From a virus: a stretch of 33,155 bases of DNA. A model generated the notes under the pieces. That model did not search any database, was not told where the DNA came from, and saw only the letters and a list, made by a program, of their open reading frames with translations. Location of the stretch: positions 371-33,525 of the IMG/VR virus record IMGVR_UViG_3300030101_001027, one strand, 5' to 3'. The translations under genes were made by a program, and so were the position numbers. Of the stretch, positions 1-7,646 are shown piece after piece (the first letter of the stretch is position 1; every line of letters starts with the position of its first letter).

Positions 1-82
1 TTTGATTTGTTGGTTTTTTTTCTTTGTATCCATACACAGAACAAAAAAAAAGATACTTTTTAAGATAAAAATATCAAGATAA
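1..82. repeat. Left copy of terminal direct repeat
   Basis: This sequence recurs at 33074-33155 with a constant offset of 33073. Positions 27-82 are identical to 33100-33155 (56 bases); positions 2, 7 and 26 differ. A repeat at both edges is what a circular, circularly permuted or terminally redundant phage genome gives. The three mismatches show it is not simply a verbatim assembly overlap over its whole length. Confidence 0.85.
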
Positions 83-163
83 AACAAACTTTTAACAAGT
101 TTTTTCAAACTTTAAACTAGTTTTTAGTTTAGTTTTTGTTGATAAATGGGTGTAATTGTTAAT

Positions 164-200
164 AAAAAAGGGGTTATTTTTTCCGTAAATCGTGAACCCC
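164..200 (-). terminator. Intrinsic terminator (minus strand)
   Basis: Read on the minus strand, GGGGTT (200-195) pairs with AACCCC (175-170) around a 19-base loop and is followed at once by TTTTTT (169-164). This is a rho-independent layout. It can end transcripts of the minus-strand gene at 450-1313, or a short RNA started at the promoter-like copy at 238-257. In plus orientation no T-tract follows, so it is not a plus-strand terminator. Confidence 0.55.
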
Positions 201-296
201 AAAGTCTTTTAACCACATACACCTACACACACAAAACCAAAGTTCAATTTTATAAATACTATATTTTACTTAAACATCTATTTTAGAAGGTTGGTA

Positions 297-390
297 TATA
301 CTTTGCGATATGAGCAATGATGTTTACTATAAGACTAGAGGACGATTATAAGGGTTTAGATTTATGCTTACTCTTATAAGAGGACGAAGG
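297..390 (+). ncRNA. Candidate structured small RNA
   Basis: A promoter-like TATACTTTGCG (297-307) precedes a stem-loop in which TTATAAGGGT (346-355) pairs with ACTCTTATAA (370-379) over 10 bp with one G-U pair and a 14-base loop. The nonamer AGAGGACGA sits on both sides (337-345 and 379-387). No reading frame explains the conservation of these parts. The -33 element is not obvious and no T-tract follows, so an RNA gene is only one reading; a protein-binding site is another. Confidence 0.25.
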
Positions 391-449
391 TAGTGTTTTA
401 AAAATAAAGTTTTGCATAATTTTATTACAATACATAATAATGTTAACAA

Positions 450-1313
450 TTATAATCCACAGCCACCACTATCACAAGAATTAAAGTCCTCATCAAACAA
501 TTCAATTTGCTCTTTATATTTTAACATATCTTCTATTGATAGACCATTTATTTTCCAAGTCCTTCCATAATCTTTTAAAAATTTTTTTTCTTGCTTTATA
601 AACCACTCTATTTTGTTTTTGTTTTTTTTATATTGATGTTTTATATAGAATGGAGTAGCACCCATACATCCAACGCAATTATTTATCCAAGCAAATCTTA
701 CAGGTTTACCTTTCCAAAAAGACTCAATCTTATCCTTAAATATTGCATCTTCTATTAATGGAAATCTTGCAGTTTGCCATTCTAAATTTTTCCATTTATT
801 TCTACCTCCAGCAGATTTACCTATAACAAACTTATCCTCTAAAAATCCATTTACATTTTGTTTGTCTAGCATTGTTTTTCCTCTATTCATTTCATTTGCC
901 CTGAAACCTATTCTCATTTCACAAACTTCTCTTATGTTTTTATACCACCACTCCTTCATAGGTTTTAGTTTCATTTCAGTAGTGCAGAACCTCATATTGC
1001 TTTGAGGTAAATAAGTTTTTCCTCCTCCTTTCTGAAGAATAACATCATCAAATGTTTTGCCTGTTATCCAATCAATTTTCTTTCCTATCATTTGCTCTAG
1101 GTCTAGCATTGTGTAAATTATAACATCATCTTCTAGTGTTCCAATAAACTCAGTTCCTATTCTATCACTTACTTCTTGTCTTATTTTCTTATCAGGAAAC
1201 ATACAATTTTTATCATTAGTCCTAACAAGTGCAAATACATTATAGTCAGCAGGGTAATGAACTGCTATATAACTTGAAGTCTTACCTCCACTTAAACTAT
1301 TTACTGTTTTCAT
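450..1313 (-). CDS. PP-loop ATPase / PAPS-reductase-like protein
   Basis: A 287-residue protein of the adenine nucleotide alpha-hydrolase (PP-loop) fold as in PAPS reductase and DndC-like proteins. The PP-loop SGGKTSS lies at residues 8-14, and the FCTTEMKLKP segment matches the CT-x-x-K region of PAPS-reductase-like enzymes. Two more cysteine groups, NNCVGCMG and the C-terminal CDSGGCG, could hold a metal or Fe-S cluster. The family activates sulfate or modifies DNA/RNA through an adenylated intermediate; the actual substrate here is unknown. I chose the ATG at 1313 because the upstream TTG frame overlaps the -7 promoter box. It is the only minus-strand gene of the genome, with its own promoter (1341-1373), and the terminator at 164-200 lies downstream. 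DNA phosphorothioation, base modification or sulfur metabolism are all possible. Confidence 0.75.
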   Translation of the reverse strand: MKTVNSLSGGKTSSYIAVHYPADYNVFALVRTNDKNCMFPDKKIRQEVSDRIGTEFIGTLEDDVIIYTMLDLEQMIGKKIDWITGKTFDDVILQKGGGKTYLPQSNMRFCTTEMKLKPMKEWWYKNIREVCEMRIGFRANEMNRGKTMLDKQNVNGFLEDKFVIGKSAGGRNKWKNLEWQTARFPLIEDAIFKDKIESFWKGKPVRFAWINNCVGCMGATPFYIKHQYKKNKNKIEWFIKQEKKFLKDYGRTWKINGLSIEDMLKYKEQIELFDEDFNSCDSGGCGL

Positions 1314-1340
1314 ACCACAAATATAAAACAAAAAACATCG

Positions 1341-1373
1341 CAAAGTTCAATTTTATAAATTAATGTTAACAAT
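1341..1373 (-). promoter_or_regulatory. Minus-strand promoter of the PP-loop gene
   Basis: On the minus strand ATTG (1373-1370), a 21-base spacer and GAACTTTG (1348-1341) followed by CG fit the Bacteroidota -33/-7 pattern with one mismatch in the -7 box. The predicted transcript start is about 20 bases before the ATG at 1313. A second -7-like TATATTTG (1325-1318) lies even closer to the start codon but lacks a -33 box. Confidence 0.5.
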
Positions 1374-1466
1374 CTATTGTTCAATTTTATATTATAATTA
1401 GGAAAATAGAAAGGAAACATTTTGTATTTTGGCACAATGGAAGAAAAGAAATTAGGGGGAGAGGCG

Positions 1467-1850
1467 ATGAAGAAGCGACCTCAACTTGGTAAGATAGATG
1501 AGAATTATAATAAGACTCCTAAATCGCTACTGCCTAAAAACAATGAAGCAAGACAAGTAGCAAAGATGACTAGGAAGTCATTAGCCTATGCTTTAGAAGG
1601 GCAGCCGGTAAAGATTAAGATGGCATTAGATATTTTATTTGATGAAGACCCTAGAGCCTACATAGATGCTATAGCAAAACTGATGAACTACGCTATGCCT
1701 AAATTATCATCAACAGAAATCAAGAAGGATAACGACACTAAGATTGAGATTAACTTAACTGAAGGTGCAACACTTGATGATATTAAAAATCAAATCAGAG
1801 GTCTTGAAGATGCAGAAGATATTGATTACACAGAATTAGATGACGAATAA
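1467..1850 (+). CDS. Putative terminase small subunit
   Basis: A 127-residue protein directly upstream of, and overlapping by 11 bases, the terminase large subunit; this position and the size suit a small terminase subunit, which recognises phage DNA and feeds it to the large subunit. The middle part (about residues 30-80) is predicted helical and the C-terminus is very acidic, consistent with a part that contacts the large subunit. No specific HTH motif can be named with certainty. The start at 1467 is chosen because GGAG stands 5 bases before it; ATG codons in frame at 1437 and 1422 are alternatives. The call rests mainly on context. Confidence 0.6.
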   Translation: MKKRPQLGKIDENYNKTPKSLLPKNNEARQVAKMTRKSLAYALEGQPVKIKMALDILFDEDPRAYIDAIAKLMNYAMPKLSSTEIKKDNDTKIEINLTEGATLDDIKNQIRGLEDAEDIDYTELDDE

Positions 1851-3282
1851 AAAACTGCTAAAGTTTGCACTTGAAAAGAAACTTTGTGAAATGAGTTTCT
1901 ATGAGTTCTTTAAAAAGGCTTGGCACGTAGTAGAACCTGCAGTGCCTCTATCTACTAATTGGCATCATAAATATATATGTGATACACTACAAGCAGAGTG
2001 CGAGAGAATAATAGCACAAAAGCCAAAAACAAAAGACATAATTATTAACGTACCATTTAGAAGTACAAAGTCTTTGATAGTTACTGTTATGTTTCCAGTA
2101 TGGGCTTGGATAAAATCACCAAAACTAAGATTCATTACCTCATCATATTCTGCAACGCTGTCTATTGAACTATCAACTAAAAGTAGAGATATAATATTTA
2201 GTGATTGGTTTAAGAAAAGATGGGAAGATGTTTTTCATATTAAGAAAGACCAAAACCTAAAAGAGAGGTATGAGAATAATCATATTGGTATGAGAAGAGC
2301 AACCTCTGTTGGTGGTACTGTTACAGGTCAAGGAGGTGACTTTTTAATTGTTGATGACCCCCTATCACCACAAATGGCAAACTCAGCAACCGAAAGAGAT
2401 AATGCAAATGAGTGGTATAGGACAACATTCTACTCAAGACTTAATCAAGCAGATATTGGAGTGAGAATAATTATTATGCAAAGAGTACATGAAGAAGATT
2501 TAAGTGGGTTCTTGTTAGATAAGCAAACAAGAATAAACTATAAGCATATATGTATTCCTGCAACAAATGAAGATGGAAATATAAAACCAAAATCACTAGA
2601 AAAGTTTTACGACAAAGAAAATGGTCTTTTTTGGGAAGAAAGATTTAGCAAAAAAGTTTTAGATGATTATAAAAGTGCTTTAGGTACTTATGGCTATGCA
2701 GGGCAACTGCAACAAACACCAACACCTCTAGACAGTGGTATGATACATAGAGATTGGTTCAGGATAGATAAATATAAAAAAGAAGCAAAGGTCAATTTTA
2801 TAATAGACCCTGCATATACTGCAAATCAAAAGAACGACCCATCTGCATTATTAGCATATACCTATGTAGATAATATGTGGCAGATAGTAGACTGCGTAAA
2901 TGTTAGAAAAGAATTTCCAGAATTAGTAAAGTTCATTCCTGAGTGGGTGCAAAAGAATGGATATACAAATAAGAGTAGAATATATGTAGAGCCTAAAGCA
3001 TCTGGTAAATCTATAGTGCAAACACTAATTAGAGAAACAGGTCTTAATGTAAAAGAGGATAAGCCACCAACAAAAGACAAAGTGGCTAGGGTAAGTGATA
3101 TTAGTGCTTCACTTGAAAGTGGGAGAGTAAGTTTATTAAATGGAAAATGGAACGAAGAGTTTTTAGACCAATTAACTAAATTTCCTGCAGCAAAGCATGA
3201 TGATATGGTAGATTGCTTAGTTATGGCAGTAAATAAAGAGATTTGGGGCAATAGAACTGGCAAAATAGTATATTTTGATTAA
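1840..3282 (+). CDS. terL: Terminase large subunit (DNA packaging ATPase/nuclease)
   Basis: A 480-residue packaging motor that pumps DNA into the prohead and cuts it. The ATPase domain has an atypical Walker A, VPFRSTKSL, at residues 71-79 and a Walker B, FLIVDDP, at 168-174; TTFYSRL near residue 195 resembles the coupling segment. The RNase-H-fold nuclease starts with IIDPAY (Asp323) and ends with the HDDMVD motif near residue 455, giving the expected metal-binding aspartates. Length and domain order are normal for the family. The start overlaps the preceding gene, so the two subunits are probably translated together. Confidence 0.95.
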   Translation: MTNKKLLKFALEKKLCEMSFYEFFKKAWHVVEPAVPLSTNWHHKYICDTLQAECERIIAQKPKTKDIIINVPFRSTKSLIVTVMFPVWAWIKSPKLRFITSSYSATLSIELSTKSRDIIFSDWFKKRWEDVFHIKKDQNLKERYENNHIGMRRATSVGGTVTGQGGDFLIVDDPLSPQMANSATERDNANEWYRTTFYSRLNQADIGVRIIIMQRVHEEDLSGFLLDKQTRINYKHICIPATNEDGNIKPKSLEKFYDKENGLFWEERFSKKVLDDYKSALGTYGYAGQLQQTPTPLDSGMIHRDWFRIDKYKKEAKVNFIIDPAYTANQKNDPSALLAYTYVDNMWQIVDCVNVRKEFPELVKFIPEWVQKNGYTNKSRIYVEPKASGKSIVQTLIRETGLNVKEDKPPTKDKVARVSDISASLESGRVSLLNGKWNEEFLDQLTKFPAAKHDDMVDCLVMAVNKEIWGNRTGKIVYFD

Positions 3283-3329
3283 TTTTTCAGTTTGTTTAAA
3301 AACTATGAAAAAATTTAGAGTTATAAACG

Positions 3330-3337
3330 TAAATTTG
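3330..3337 (+). promoter_or_regulatory. Possible -7 promoter element
   Basis: TAAATTTG matches the TAnnTTTG box and lies about 28 bases before the ATG at 3366. No TTTG is at the usual 19-22 base distance (the nearest is 35 bases upstream at 3291), so it is weak. It could give extra transcription of the tail genes. Confidence 0.3.
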
Positions 3338-3365
3338 TTGCGTTTTGAATAATTATCAAAAAATT

Positions 3366-3806
3366 ATGAAAGATAAAGAGGTGATTTACTTAAATGCAGA
3401 GCATGAGGAAATTATAAAGAAGCATATTAAAAGTTTTAAGAAACTAATGTATTTTGCAACTGAAAATACACAAGAAGGAAAGTTTCAAGATTATTTAACT
3501 ATATTAAACTCAATATATATGTATTCTAATAATTTTTACAGCACTGTTGTTAGTAAAAAGAATTGTGACAAGGGGGCTGTAGCAGAATTTTTATTTTTGA
3601 TTCCTAATATGTCATTTTATACTGCTATTGGGTTTTTAACTGCATTAAAAGATGGAGAGAACGATTCAGAGTTAAAGAATCATTTAGAACAGATAGGCTT
3701 GTATTGCGAAGATACAACTGGTGAACTAGCAGACATTCTAATAGATGAAACAGAAGAAAATCGCTTAATAAAAGAAATTTTTGGTAATATAACAAATAAT
3801 AATTAA
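3366..3806 (+). CDS. Hypothetical protein between terminase and tail genes
   Basis: I do not recognise this 146-residue protein. It is largely helical, with acidic N- and C-terminal parts and a moderately hydrophobic stretch, AEFLFLIPNMSFYTAIGFL, near residue 75, which is too polar to be a clear membrane segment. It sits alone between terL and the tail chaperone pair with 2 bases to the next gene, so it is probably co-transcribed with the tail genes and may be a structural or assembly factor. The ATG at 3366 is preferred over a TTG at 3345 because the TTG lies only a few bases after a -7-like box. Confidence 0.65.
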   Translation: MKDKEVIYLNAEHEEIIKKHIKSFKKLMYFATENTQEGKFQDYLTILNSIYMYSNNFYSTVVSKKNCDKGAVAEFLFLIPNMSFYTAIGFLTALKDGENDSELKNHLEQIGLYCEDTTGELADILIDETEENRLIKEIFGNITNNN

Positions 3807-3808
3807 AT

Positions 3809-4489
3809 ATGATACAAATTAAAATTCAAGACAAGAATTACGACATTCCAACTGAGTGGAAAGACATGAAGTTGAATTATTGGTGTGGTCTTTATGCTAT
3901 AATAAATAAATACAACAAAAGAGATGATGATGGCAATGTTATAGAGGCAGAACACTCTGAAGTGGAACTTTTAAAGTTAAATAGAGATATATTTATGTAT
4001 TTAACTGGTTTAAAGGCGAATGAGATGGAACAATTAGATGTTGACAGTGTAAATAGTGCTATTACTGCATTTTCAGGGGCATTAGAAGAATATAAGCCAC
4101 AGGGAACAGATAAATTTGAATTAGATGGGGAAACGTATTACTTTCCAAAAGAATTTTTAAAAAGAAACACTTTTGGGGATTATATAGAGTCTACACACCT
4201 AGATAGTACAATTAATATAATGAAACATGGTAGATTTGATGTTTTACCAGAACAAATGGCAATACTATGCAGAGCAGTAGGAGAGGAGTATGATGATGAT
4301 GCCATACCATCAAAAACTGAAAAGTTTAAGGAGTTATCAATGGACATAGTATGGGAGTTCAGTTTTTTTTTGACTATGCAAAGCGTAAAATTAACAAGGA
4401 CTTTCCAAATGTTTTTGGGCAAAACAGAGGAGGAGTTGGAACAGGCAAAAACAGAGTTTCTACAATTGGACTCTACAACAAGTTCATAA
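3809..4489 (+). CDS. Tail assembly chaperone, G-like short form
   Basis: A 226-residue acidic protein whose last third overlaps another frame (4351-4689) and contains a run of nine T at 4363-4371. The gene pair with a slippery site in the overlap is the hallmark of siphovirus tail assembly chaperones (lambda gpG/gpGT type), which bind the tape measure protein during tail assembly. In the zero frame the codons at the site are AGT TTT TTT TTG. No sequence-level similarity to gpG can be claimed from inspection. The gene is not directly next to the tape measure (12059), as is usual; it lies about 7.5 kb upstream, with the tail-tip genes between. Confidence 0.65.
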   Translation: MIQIKIQDKNYDIPTEWKDMKLNYWCGLYAIINKYNKRDDDGNVIEAEHSEVELLKLNRDIFMYLTGLKANEMEQLDVDSVNSAITAFSGALEEYKPQGTDKFELDGETYYFPKEFLKRNTFGDYIESTHLDSTINIMKHGRFDVLPEQMAILCRAVGEEYDDDAIPSKTEKFKELSMDIVWEFSFFLTMQSVKLTRTFQMFLGKTEEELEQAKTEFLQLDSTTSS

Positions 4490-4689
4490 AACCATACGGA
4501 TGGTTAAATAGTTTATATATGGTAGCAGAAAAAAATATATTTAAAATGGATGGAGAAAATCATATTGAAAGTGTTAAAAAAACTGACTTATATAAAGTTT
4601 TAACTTATTTAAGTTGGAATACTGCTAAAAATGACTATGAAACTGCTGTTCAAGAAAAAATACATAATAAAAACAACATAACATTATAA
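4351..4689 (+). CDS. Tail assembly chaperone, T-like extension reached by frameshift
   Basis: Open frame in the -1 register relative to the gene at 3809. A -1 slip after TTT TTT at 4364-4369 would add 106 residues and produce a fusion of about 293 residues (3809-4689). The extension continues FDYAKRKINKDFP and ends KNDYETAVQEKIHNKN, helical and basic. An ATG at 4351 could start it independently, but it sits upstream of the slippery run without a clear leader, and the gpG/gpGT arrangement explains the overlap better. The long form in known phages recruits the tail tube protein. Confidence 0.6.
   Translation: MGVQFFFDYAKRKINKDFPNVFGQNRGGVGTGKNRVSTIGLYNKFIKPYGWLNSLYMVAEKNIFKMDGENHIESVKKTDLYKVLTYLSWNTAKNDYETAVQEKIHNKNNITL
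4363..4371 (+). promoter_or_regulatory. Probable -1 ribosomal frameshift slippery site
   Basis: The run of nine T gives two canonical X-XXY-YYZ heptamers in the zero frame: T TTT TTT (4363-4369) and T TTT TTG (4366-4372). A -1 slip moves the ribosome from the frame of 3809 into the open frame that runs to 4689. GGGAG at 4353-4357, six bases before the run, could act as an internal Shine-Dalgarno stimulator as in dnaX. No strong downstream hairpin was seen by eye. Confidence 0.65.
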
Positions 4690-4691
4690 CA

Positions 4692-5840
4692 ATGGCAATA
4701 ACAAGATTAACAGATATAGTATCGGTATTTGAAAGCAAATGGACTTATGGAGATGTTAAGTTTGGTTATGAAGGTGAAATAAACCAAGACCATGACGCTA
4801 AATACCCATTAATGCTTATAGAGCCACCAGAGTCTACAATACCACTAATTTATAATGGAAGAGAAGAATATACTTTTGAAATAAATTTTTATAATTTATA
4901 TTCTCAAGCAGCACAATCTGTAGTAACACTACAAAAAAGGTGGGATAATTTACAAGACTTGGCTAACGAATGGCTAGATTTTGTTTTGAAAAACTACCAA
5001 GATGTAACAGTAGATGCTTACTTAAATGATGAAAGTATAGAGATAGAAAGAGTAAAAGAAGTTGCAAATGACAGGCTAGTGCAATTAAAACTTACTTTTA
5101 CTATGAGTGCGTTCACTAAATGCTTTAGACCAGTATCTAAATACCCATCTGACTTTTCTGACTTAGTAATATGGCTGAAAGCAGATAGTGGTGTTACATT
5201 TGATATACCAACAAAAGCAGTAAGTGCTTGGGCTGACCAATCAGGTAATAGTAATAGTGTGGTACAGTCATCAAAGGGCAAACAACCTTTAAGGTATGGT
5301 TATGATGGGGCTAATGATAAAACATATTTATCTTTTGATGGTATAAATGATAGCATGGGCTCAAGTGACAACTGCCCTATATCTGCAACAAGTTACACTA
5401 TCTTTACTGTTGCAAAACATGTTGACACTCAATTAAATGTAAAGCCTATTTTTGATTATACTAGGTCGGCAATATCATCAAGAATTGTTGTTGGTTTTAG
5501 AAGCAATAAACTTTTTTCTTATGTAAAAAGTGGTTCGGTAGAGGCATCACATTTGCAAACTAGTGGAAATGCAAATGATTACGGAATGATAGCAACAAGT
5601 CTTCATGGAACTACAGGTAGACTTACATCTCAATTTAACAATGAGTCTGCTCAAGTCACAACTTCATTTGGATGGATTCCAGTAAGTTTTAATGACGTAC
5701 CTTTCGGTATAGGGGCTTCTACTGCTGATGGTTTTGCAAAGGCAAACATTGAAGAGGTAATAGTTTACAATAGAGAAATAACAGATGCTGAAAAATTAGA
5801 TATCAGAAATTATTTAAACACAAAATATAAAATATATTAA
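4692..5840 (+). CDS. Tail protein with C-terminal LamG/concanavalin-like domain
   Basis: A 382-residue protein in two parts. Residues 1-150 are an alpha/beta domain (MAITRLTDIVSVFESKW...) without a known name, ending near CFRPVSKYP; its place after the chaperone pair fits a tail structural or completion protein. Residues from about 155 to the end have the pattern of a LamG/concanavalin A-like jelly roll: the start LVIWLKADSGVTFD, SAWADQSGN, then YLSFDGINDSM and the terminal IEEVIVYNREITDAE. Such domains bind carbohydrate, so the protein may display a host-glycan or capsule-binding module on the virion. It is 2 bases from the previous gene and 3 from the next. Confidence 0.7.
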   Translation: MAITRLTDIVSVFESKWTYGDVKFGYEGEINQDHDAKYPLMLIEPPESTIPLIYNGREEYTFEINFYNLYSQAAQSVVTLQKRWDNLQDLANEWLDFVLKNYQDVTVDAYLNDESIEIERVKEVANDRLVQLKLTFTMSAFTKCFRPVSKYPSDFSDLVIWLKADSGVTFDIPTKAVSAWADQSGNSNSVVQSSKGKQPLRYGYDGANDKTYLSFDGINDSMGSSDNCPISATSYTIFTVAKHVDTQLNVKPIFDYTRSAISSRIVVGFRSNKLFSYVKSGSVEASHLQTSGNANDYGMIATSLHGTTGRLTSQFNNESAQVTTSFGWIPVSFNDVPFGIGASTADGFAKANIEEVIVYNREITDAEKLDIRNYLNTKYKIY

Positions 5841-5843
5841 GAT

Positions 5844-7643
5844 ATGGCAAGTATATTAGGAGATATAGACTGGGGTTTCCAACCATTTGGGTCAAGCAGC
5901 AGTGATTTAGCAGGTGCTTTTTTTGAAAACAAAAGTAACTATATAAAAAGTGCAAACGACCCTTTAAGATACCAAATTGTTTGGACTAAATCAGGAATAA
6001 CAGAAGCAGATGAGGCTTCTGAAACAAATGGAACAACCACAACAGGAGATTGTATATATATAAAGTTTATTGTAGAGGTATGCATTAGTGTAGAGGATGC
6101 AAATATTAATGGTTGGGAAAAGATTGCAGAAATAACTAAAACAAGAGACATAGCAAATAAAAGATTTGATACAGATGCTGCTGCCGAAGGGCATAGATTC
6201 ACAGTAGATGTTAGTAATATTGTAGCAGATGAATTATCTTACAGTTTGTGTCCTATAGGCAAAGGTACTTGGCAGAGCAACAAGTATGGAGGTATGAATG
6301 GAGGGCAAATAAAGCAAGACAATGTTATATCAAACAATGCAAGTATGGGAGACCCTGTGAGTAATTACAATGTGTCAAAAAATGGCACATGGAGAAGGCT
6401 AAGGCTAAGAGCATTGCCATATATAATAAATACAACTGGAGATATATTAGAGGCTCAGTCTGATGAAAAGACTTCAGAGATTATCTCAATAATCAATTCT
6501 GTAAACCAATTTGAACAAGATGGTCTTTTTTATTCTTCTAGGCAAATGAACGAAACAGTAACTGCAAGTGTATATCAAGCGTTTAAATTTTTCTCAAGAT
6601 ATAACAACGAATCTTCTGACTCTTCAGCACCACCTTCTAAAAAACCAATAAGAACAGATGAGGCTGCAGAGTGCTTAAACTTCTACTTTAGAAACGCATC
6701 TTCTAATAACATAGGAGGTACAGGAAATAACAAGATTAGGGCTATAGGCATGAAAGTAGAGACGTTTACTAGTGATGGCTCTTCAGAAAACACTTTTTAT
6801 TTAAACGATTTTGAGAGTAATTTTATTACAGCAGTAGACTCTTCGTCAGGCAAAAAACATATAAGAAAAGCACAAGACAGTATGTTTACTCAAAATATAT
6901 CACCTTCTTTTATTAATAACCATGCTGTTTGCAAGTCTTATAATGATGATGGTAGTGCTTCATTTCCTTATTGGACAACTTATAGTGGTAGTAAAATAAC
7001 ATCATCAACTGCATATTACAGGGTTAGTATAAGTAGATTTTCTTTTACTCTTCCAGCAAACACAAGAAGAACGTCTGAATATAGGTATTACACTATAGAT
7101 AGAGAGGATGAAAAACTTGCCTATCCATTTGTAAGATTCCATTGGCTGAATGACTTAGGGGCAATAGATAGTTATACTGCAAAAAGAAATATTACTGAAG
7201 TTTACTCAATAAATAGAGACGTGATAGAGAGAAACTCTACAGATAGAACTTGGTATCAAAATGATACTAGTCAAGGGAGTGCTTTAGCGAACACTGACTA
7301 TATTTCAGACACTATGAGAGGTGGAGATATATATAAAGGGGGGAGAGAAGTTATGAATGTTAATGCAGAAAAAAGTTTTAGTGTTTATACTCAGCCTTTA
7401 AACGATACAGATTCTAAATGGTTAGCAAAAATGATGCTGTCTCCAAATGTATGGATTGAAATGGAAACGGAAGCGACTAAAGTGGGTAAAGAAATGAATC
7501 CTTATCTAAGACCATCAGACAAGGAGTATATACCTGTTATAATAACAAATAGTGACGTTGAAACTGTTAATCAAGAGCAAGGGCTAGTTAGTTACAATAT
7601 ACAATACACGCTGTCACACAAAACAATAACTCAAAGAAACTAA
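5844..7643 (+). CDS. Putative tail protein
   Basis: A 599-residue protein rich in Ser, Thr, Asn and aromatic residues, with predicted beta structure throughout and no membrane segment or signal peptide. It begins MASILGDIDWGFQPFG and ends with a domain (about residues 490-599) starting near YKGGREVMNVNAEKSF that has the alternating pattern of a compact beta domain. I cannot name a family. Its place in the tail module, between the LamG protein and a 1018-residue tail protein with which it is tightly spaced, suggests a tail-tip, distal-tail or baseplate role. Confidence 0.6.
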   Translation: MASILGDIDWGFQPFGSSSSDLAGAFFENKSNYIKSANDPLRYQIVWTKSGITEADEASETNGTTTTGDCIYIKFIVEVCISVEDANINGWEKIAEITKTRDIANKRFDTDAAAEGHRFTVDVSNIVADELSYSLCPIGKGTWQSNKYGGMNGGQIKQDNVISNNASMGDPVSNYNVSKNGTWRRLRLRALPYIINTTGDILEAQSDEKTSEIISIINSVNQFEQDGLFYSSRQMNETVTASVYQAFKFFSRYNNESSDSSAPPSKKPIRTDEAAECLNFYFRNASSNNIGGTGNNKIRAIGMKVETFTSDGSSENTFYLNDFESNFITAVDSSSGKKHIRKAQDSMFTQNISPSFINNHAVCKSYNDDGSASFPYWTTYSGSKITSSTAYYRVSISRFSFTLPANTRRTSEYRYYTIDREDEKLAYPFVRFHWLNDLGAIDSYTAKRNITEVYSINRDVIERNSTDRTWYQNDTSQGSALANTDYISDTMRGGDIYKGGREVMNVNAEKSFSVYTQPLNDTDSKWLAKMMLSPNVWIEMETEATKVGKEMNPYLRPSDKEYIPVIITNSDVETVNQEQGLVSYNIQYTLSHKTITQRN

Positions 7644-7646
7644 TAG

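Larger units (their letters stand above)
83..449. other. Non-coding left-end region
   Basis: No convincing gene is seen here. The stretch holds a minus-strand terminator hairpin (164-200), a 20-base element CAAAGTTCAATTTTATAAAT at 238-257 that is repeated exactly at 1341-1360 in the promoter of the minus-strand gene, a promoter-like TATACTTTGCG at 297-307, and a stem-loop at 346-379 flanked by copies of AGAGGACGA. A 46-codon frame at 146-286 overlaps the terminator and is probably chance. Confidence 0.6.

Noticed and set aside
146-286. 46-codon frame on the plus strand at the left end
   Set aside because: It covers the minus-strand terminator hairpin and the repeated promoter-like element, has no family resemblance and no promoter or leader at the right place.
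2862-3263. 133-codon minus-strand frame inside terL
   Set aside because: It lies fully within a clear terminase gene in the opposite strand and its composition is that of an antisense shadow (Ser/Leu/Thr-rich).
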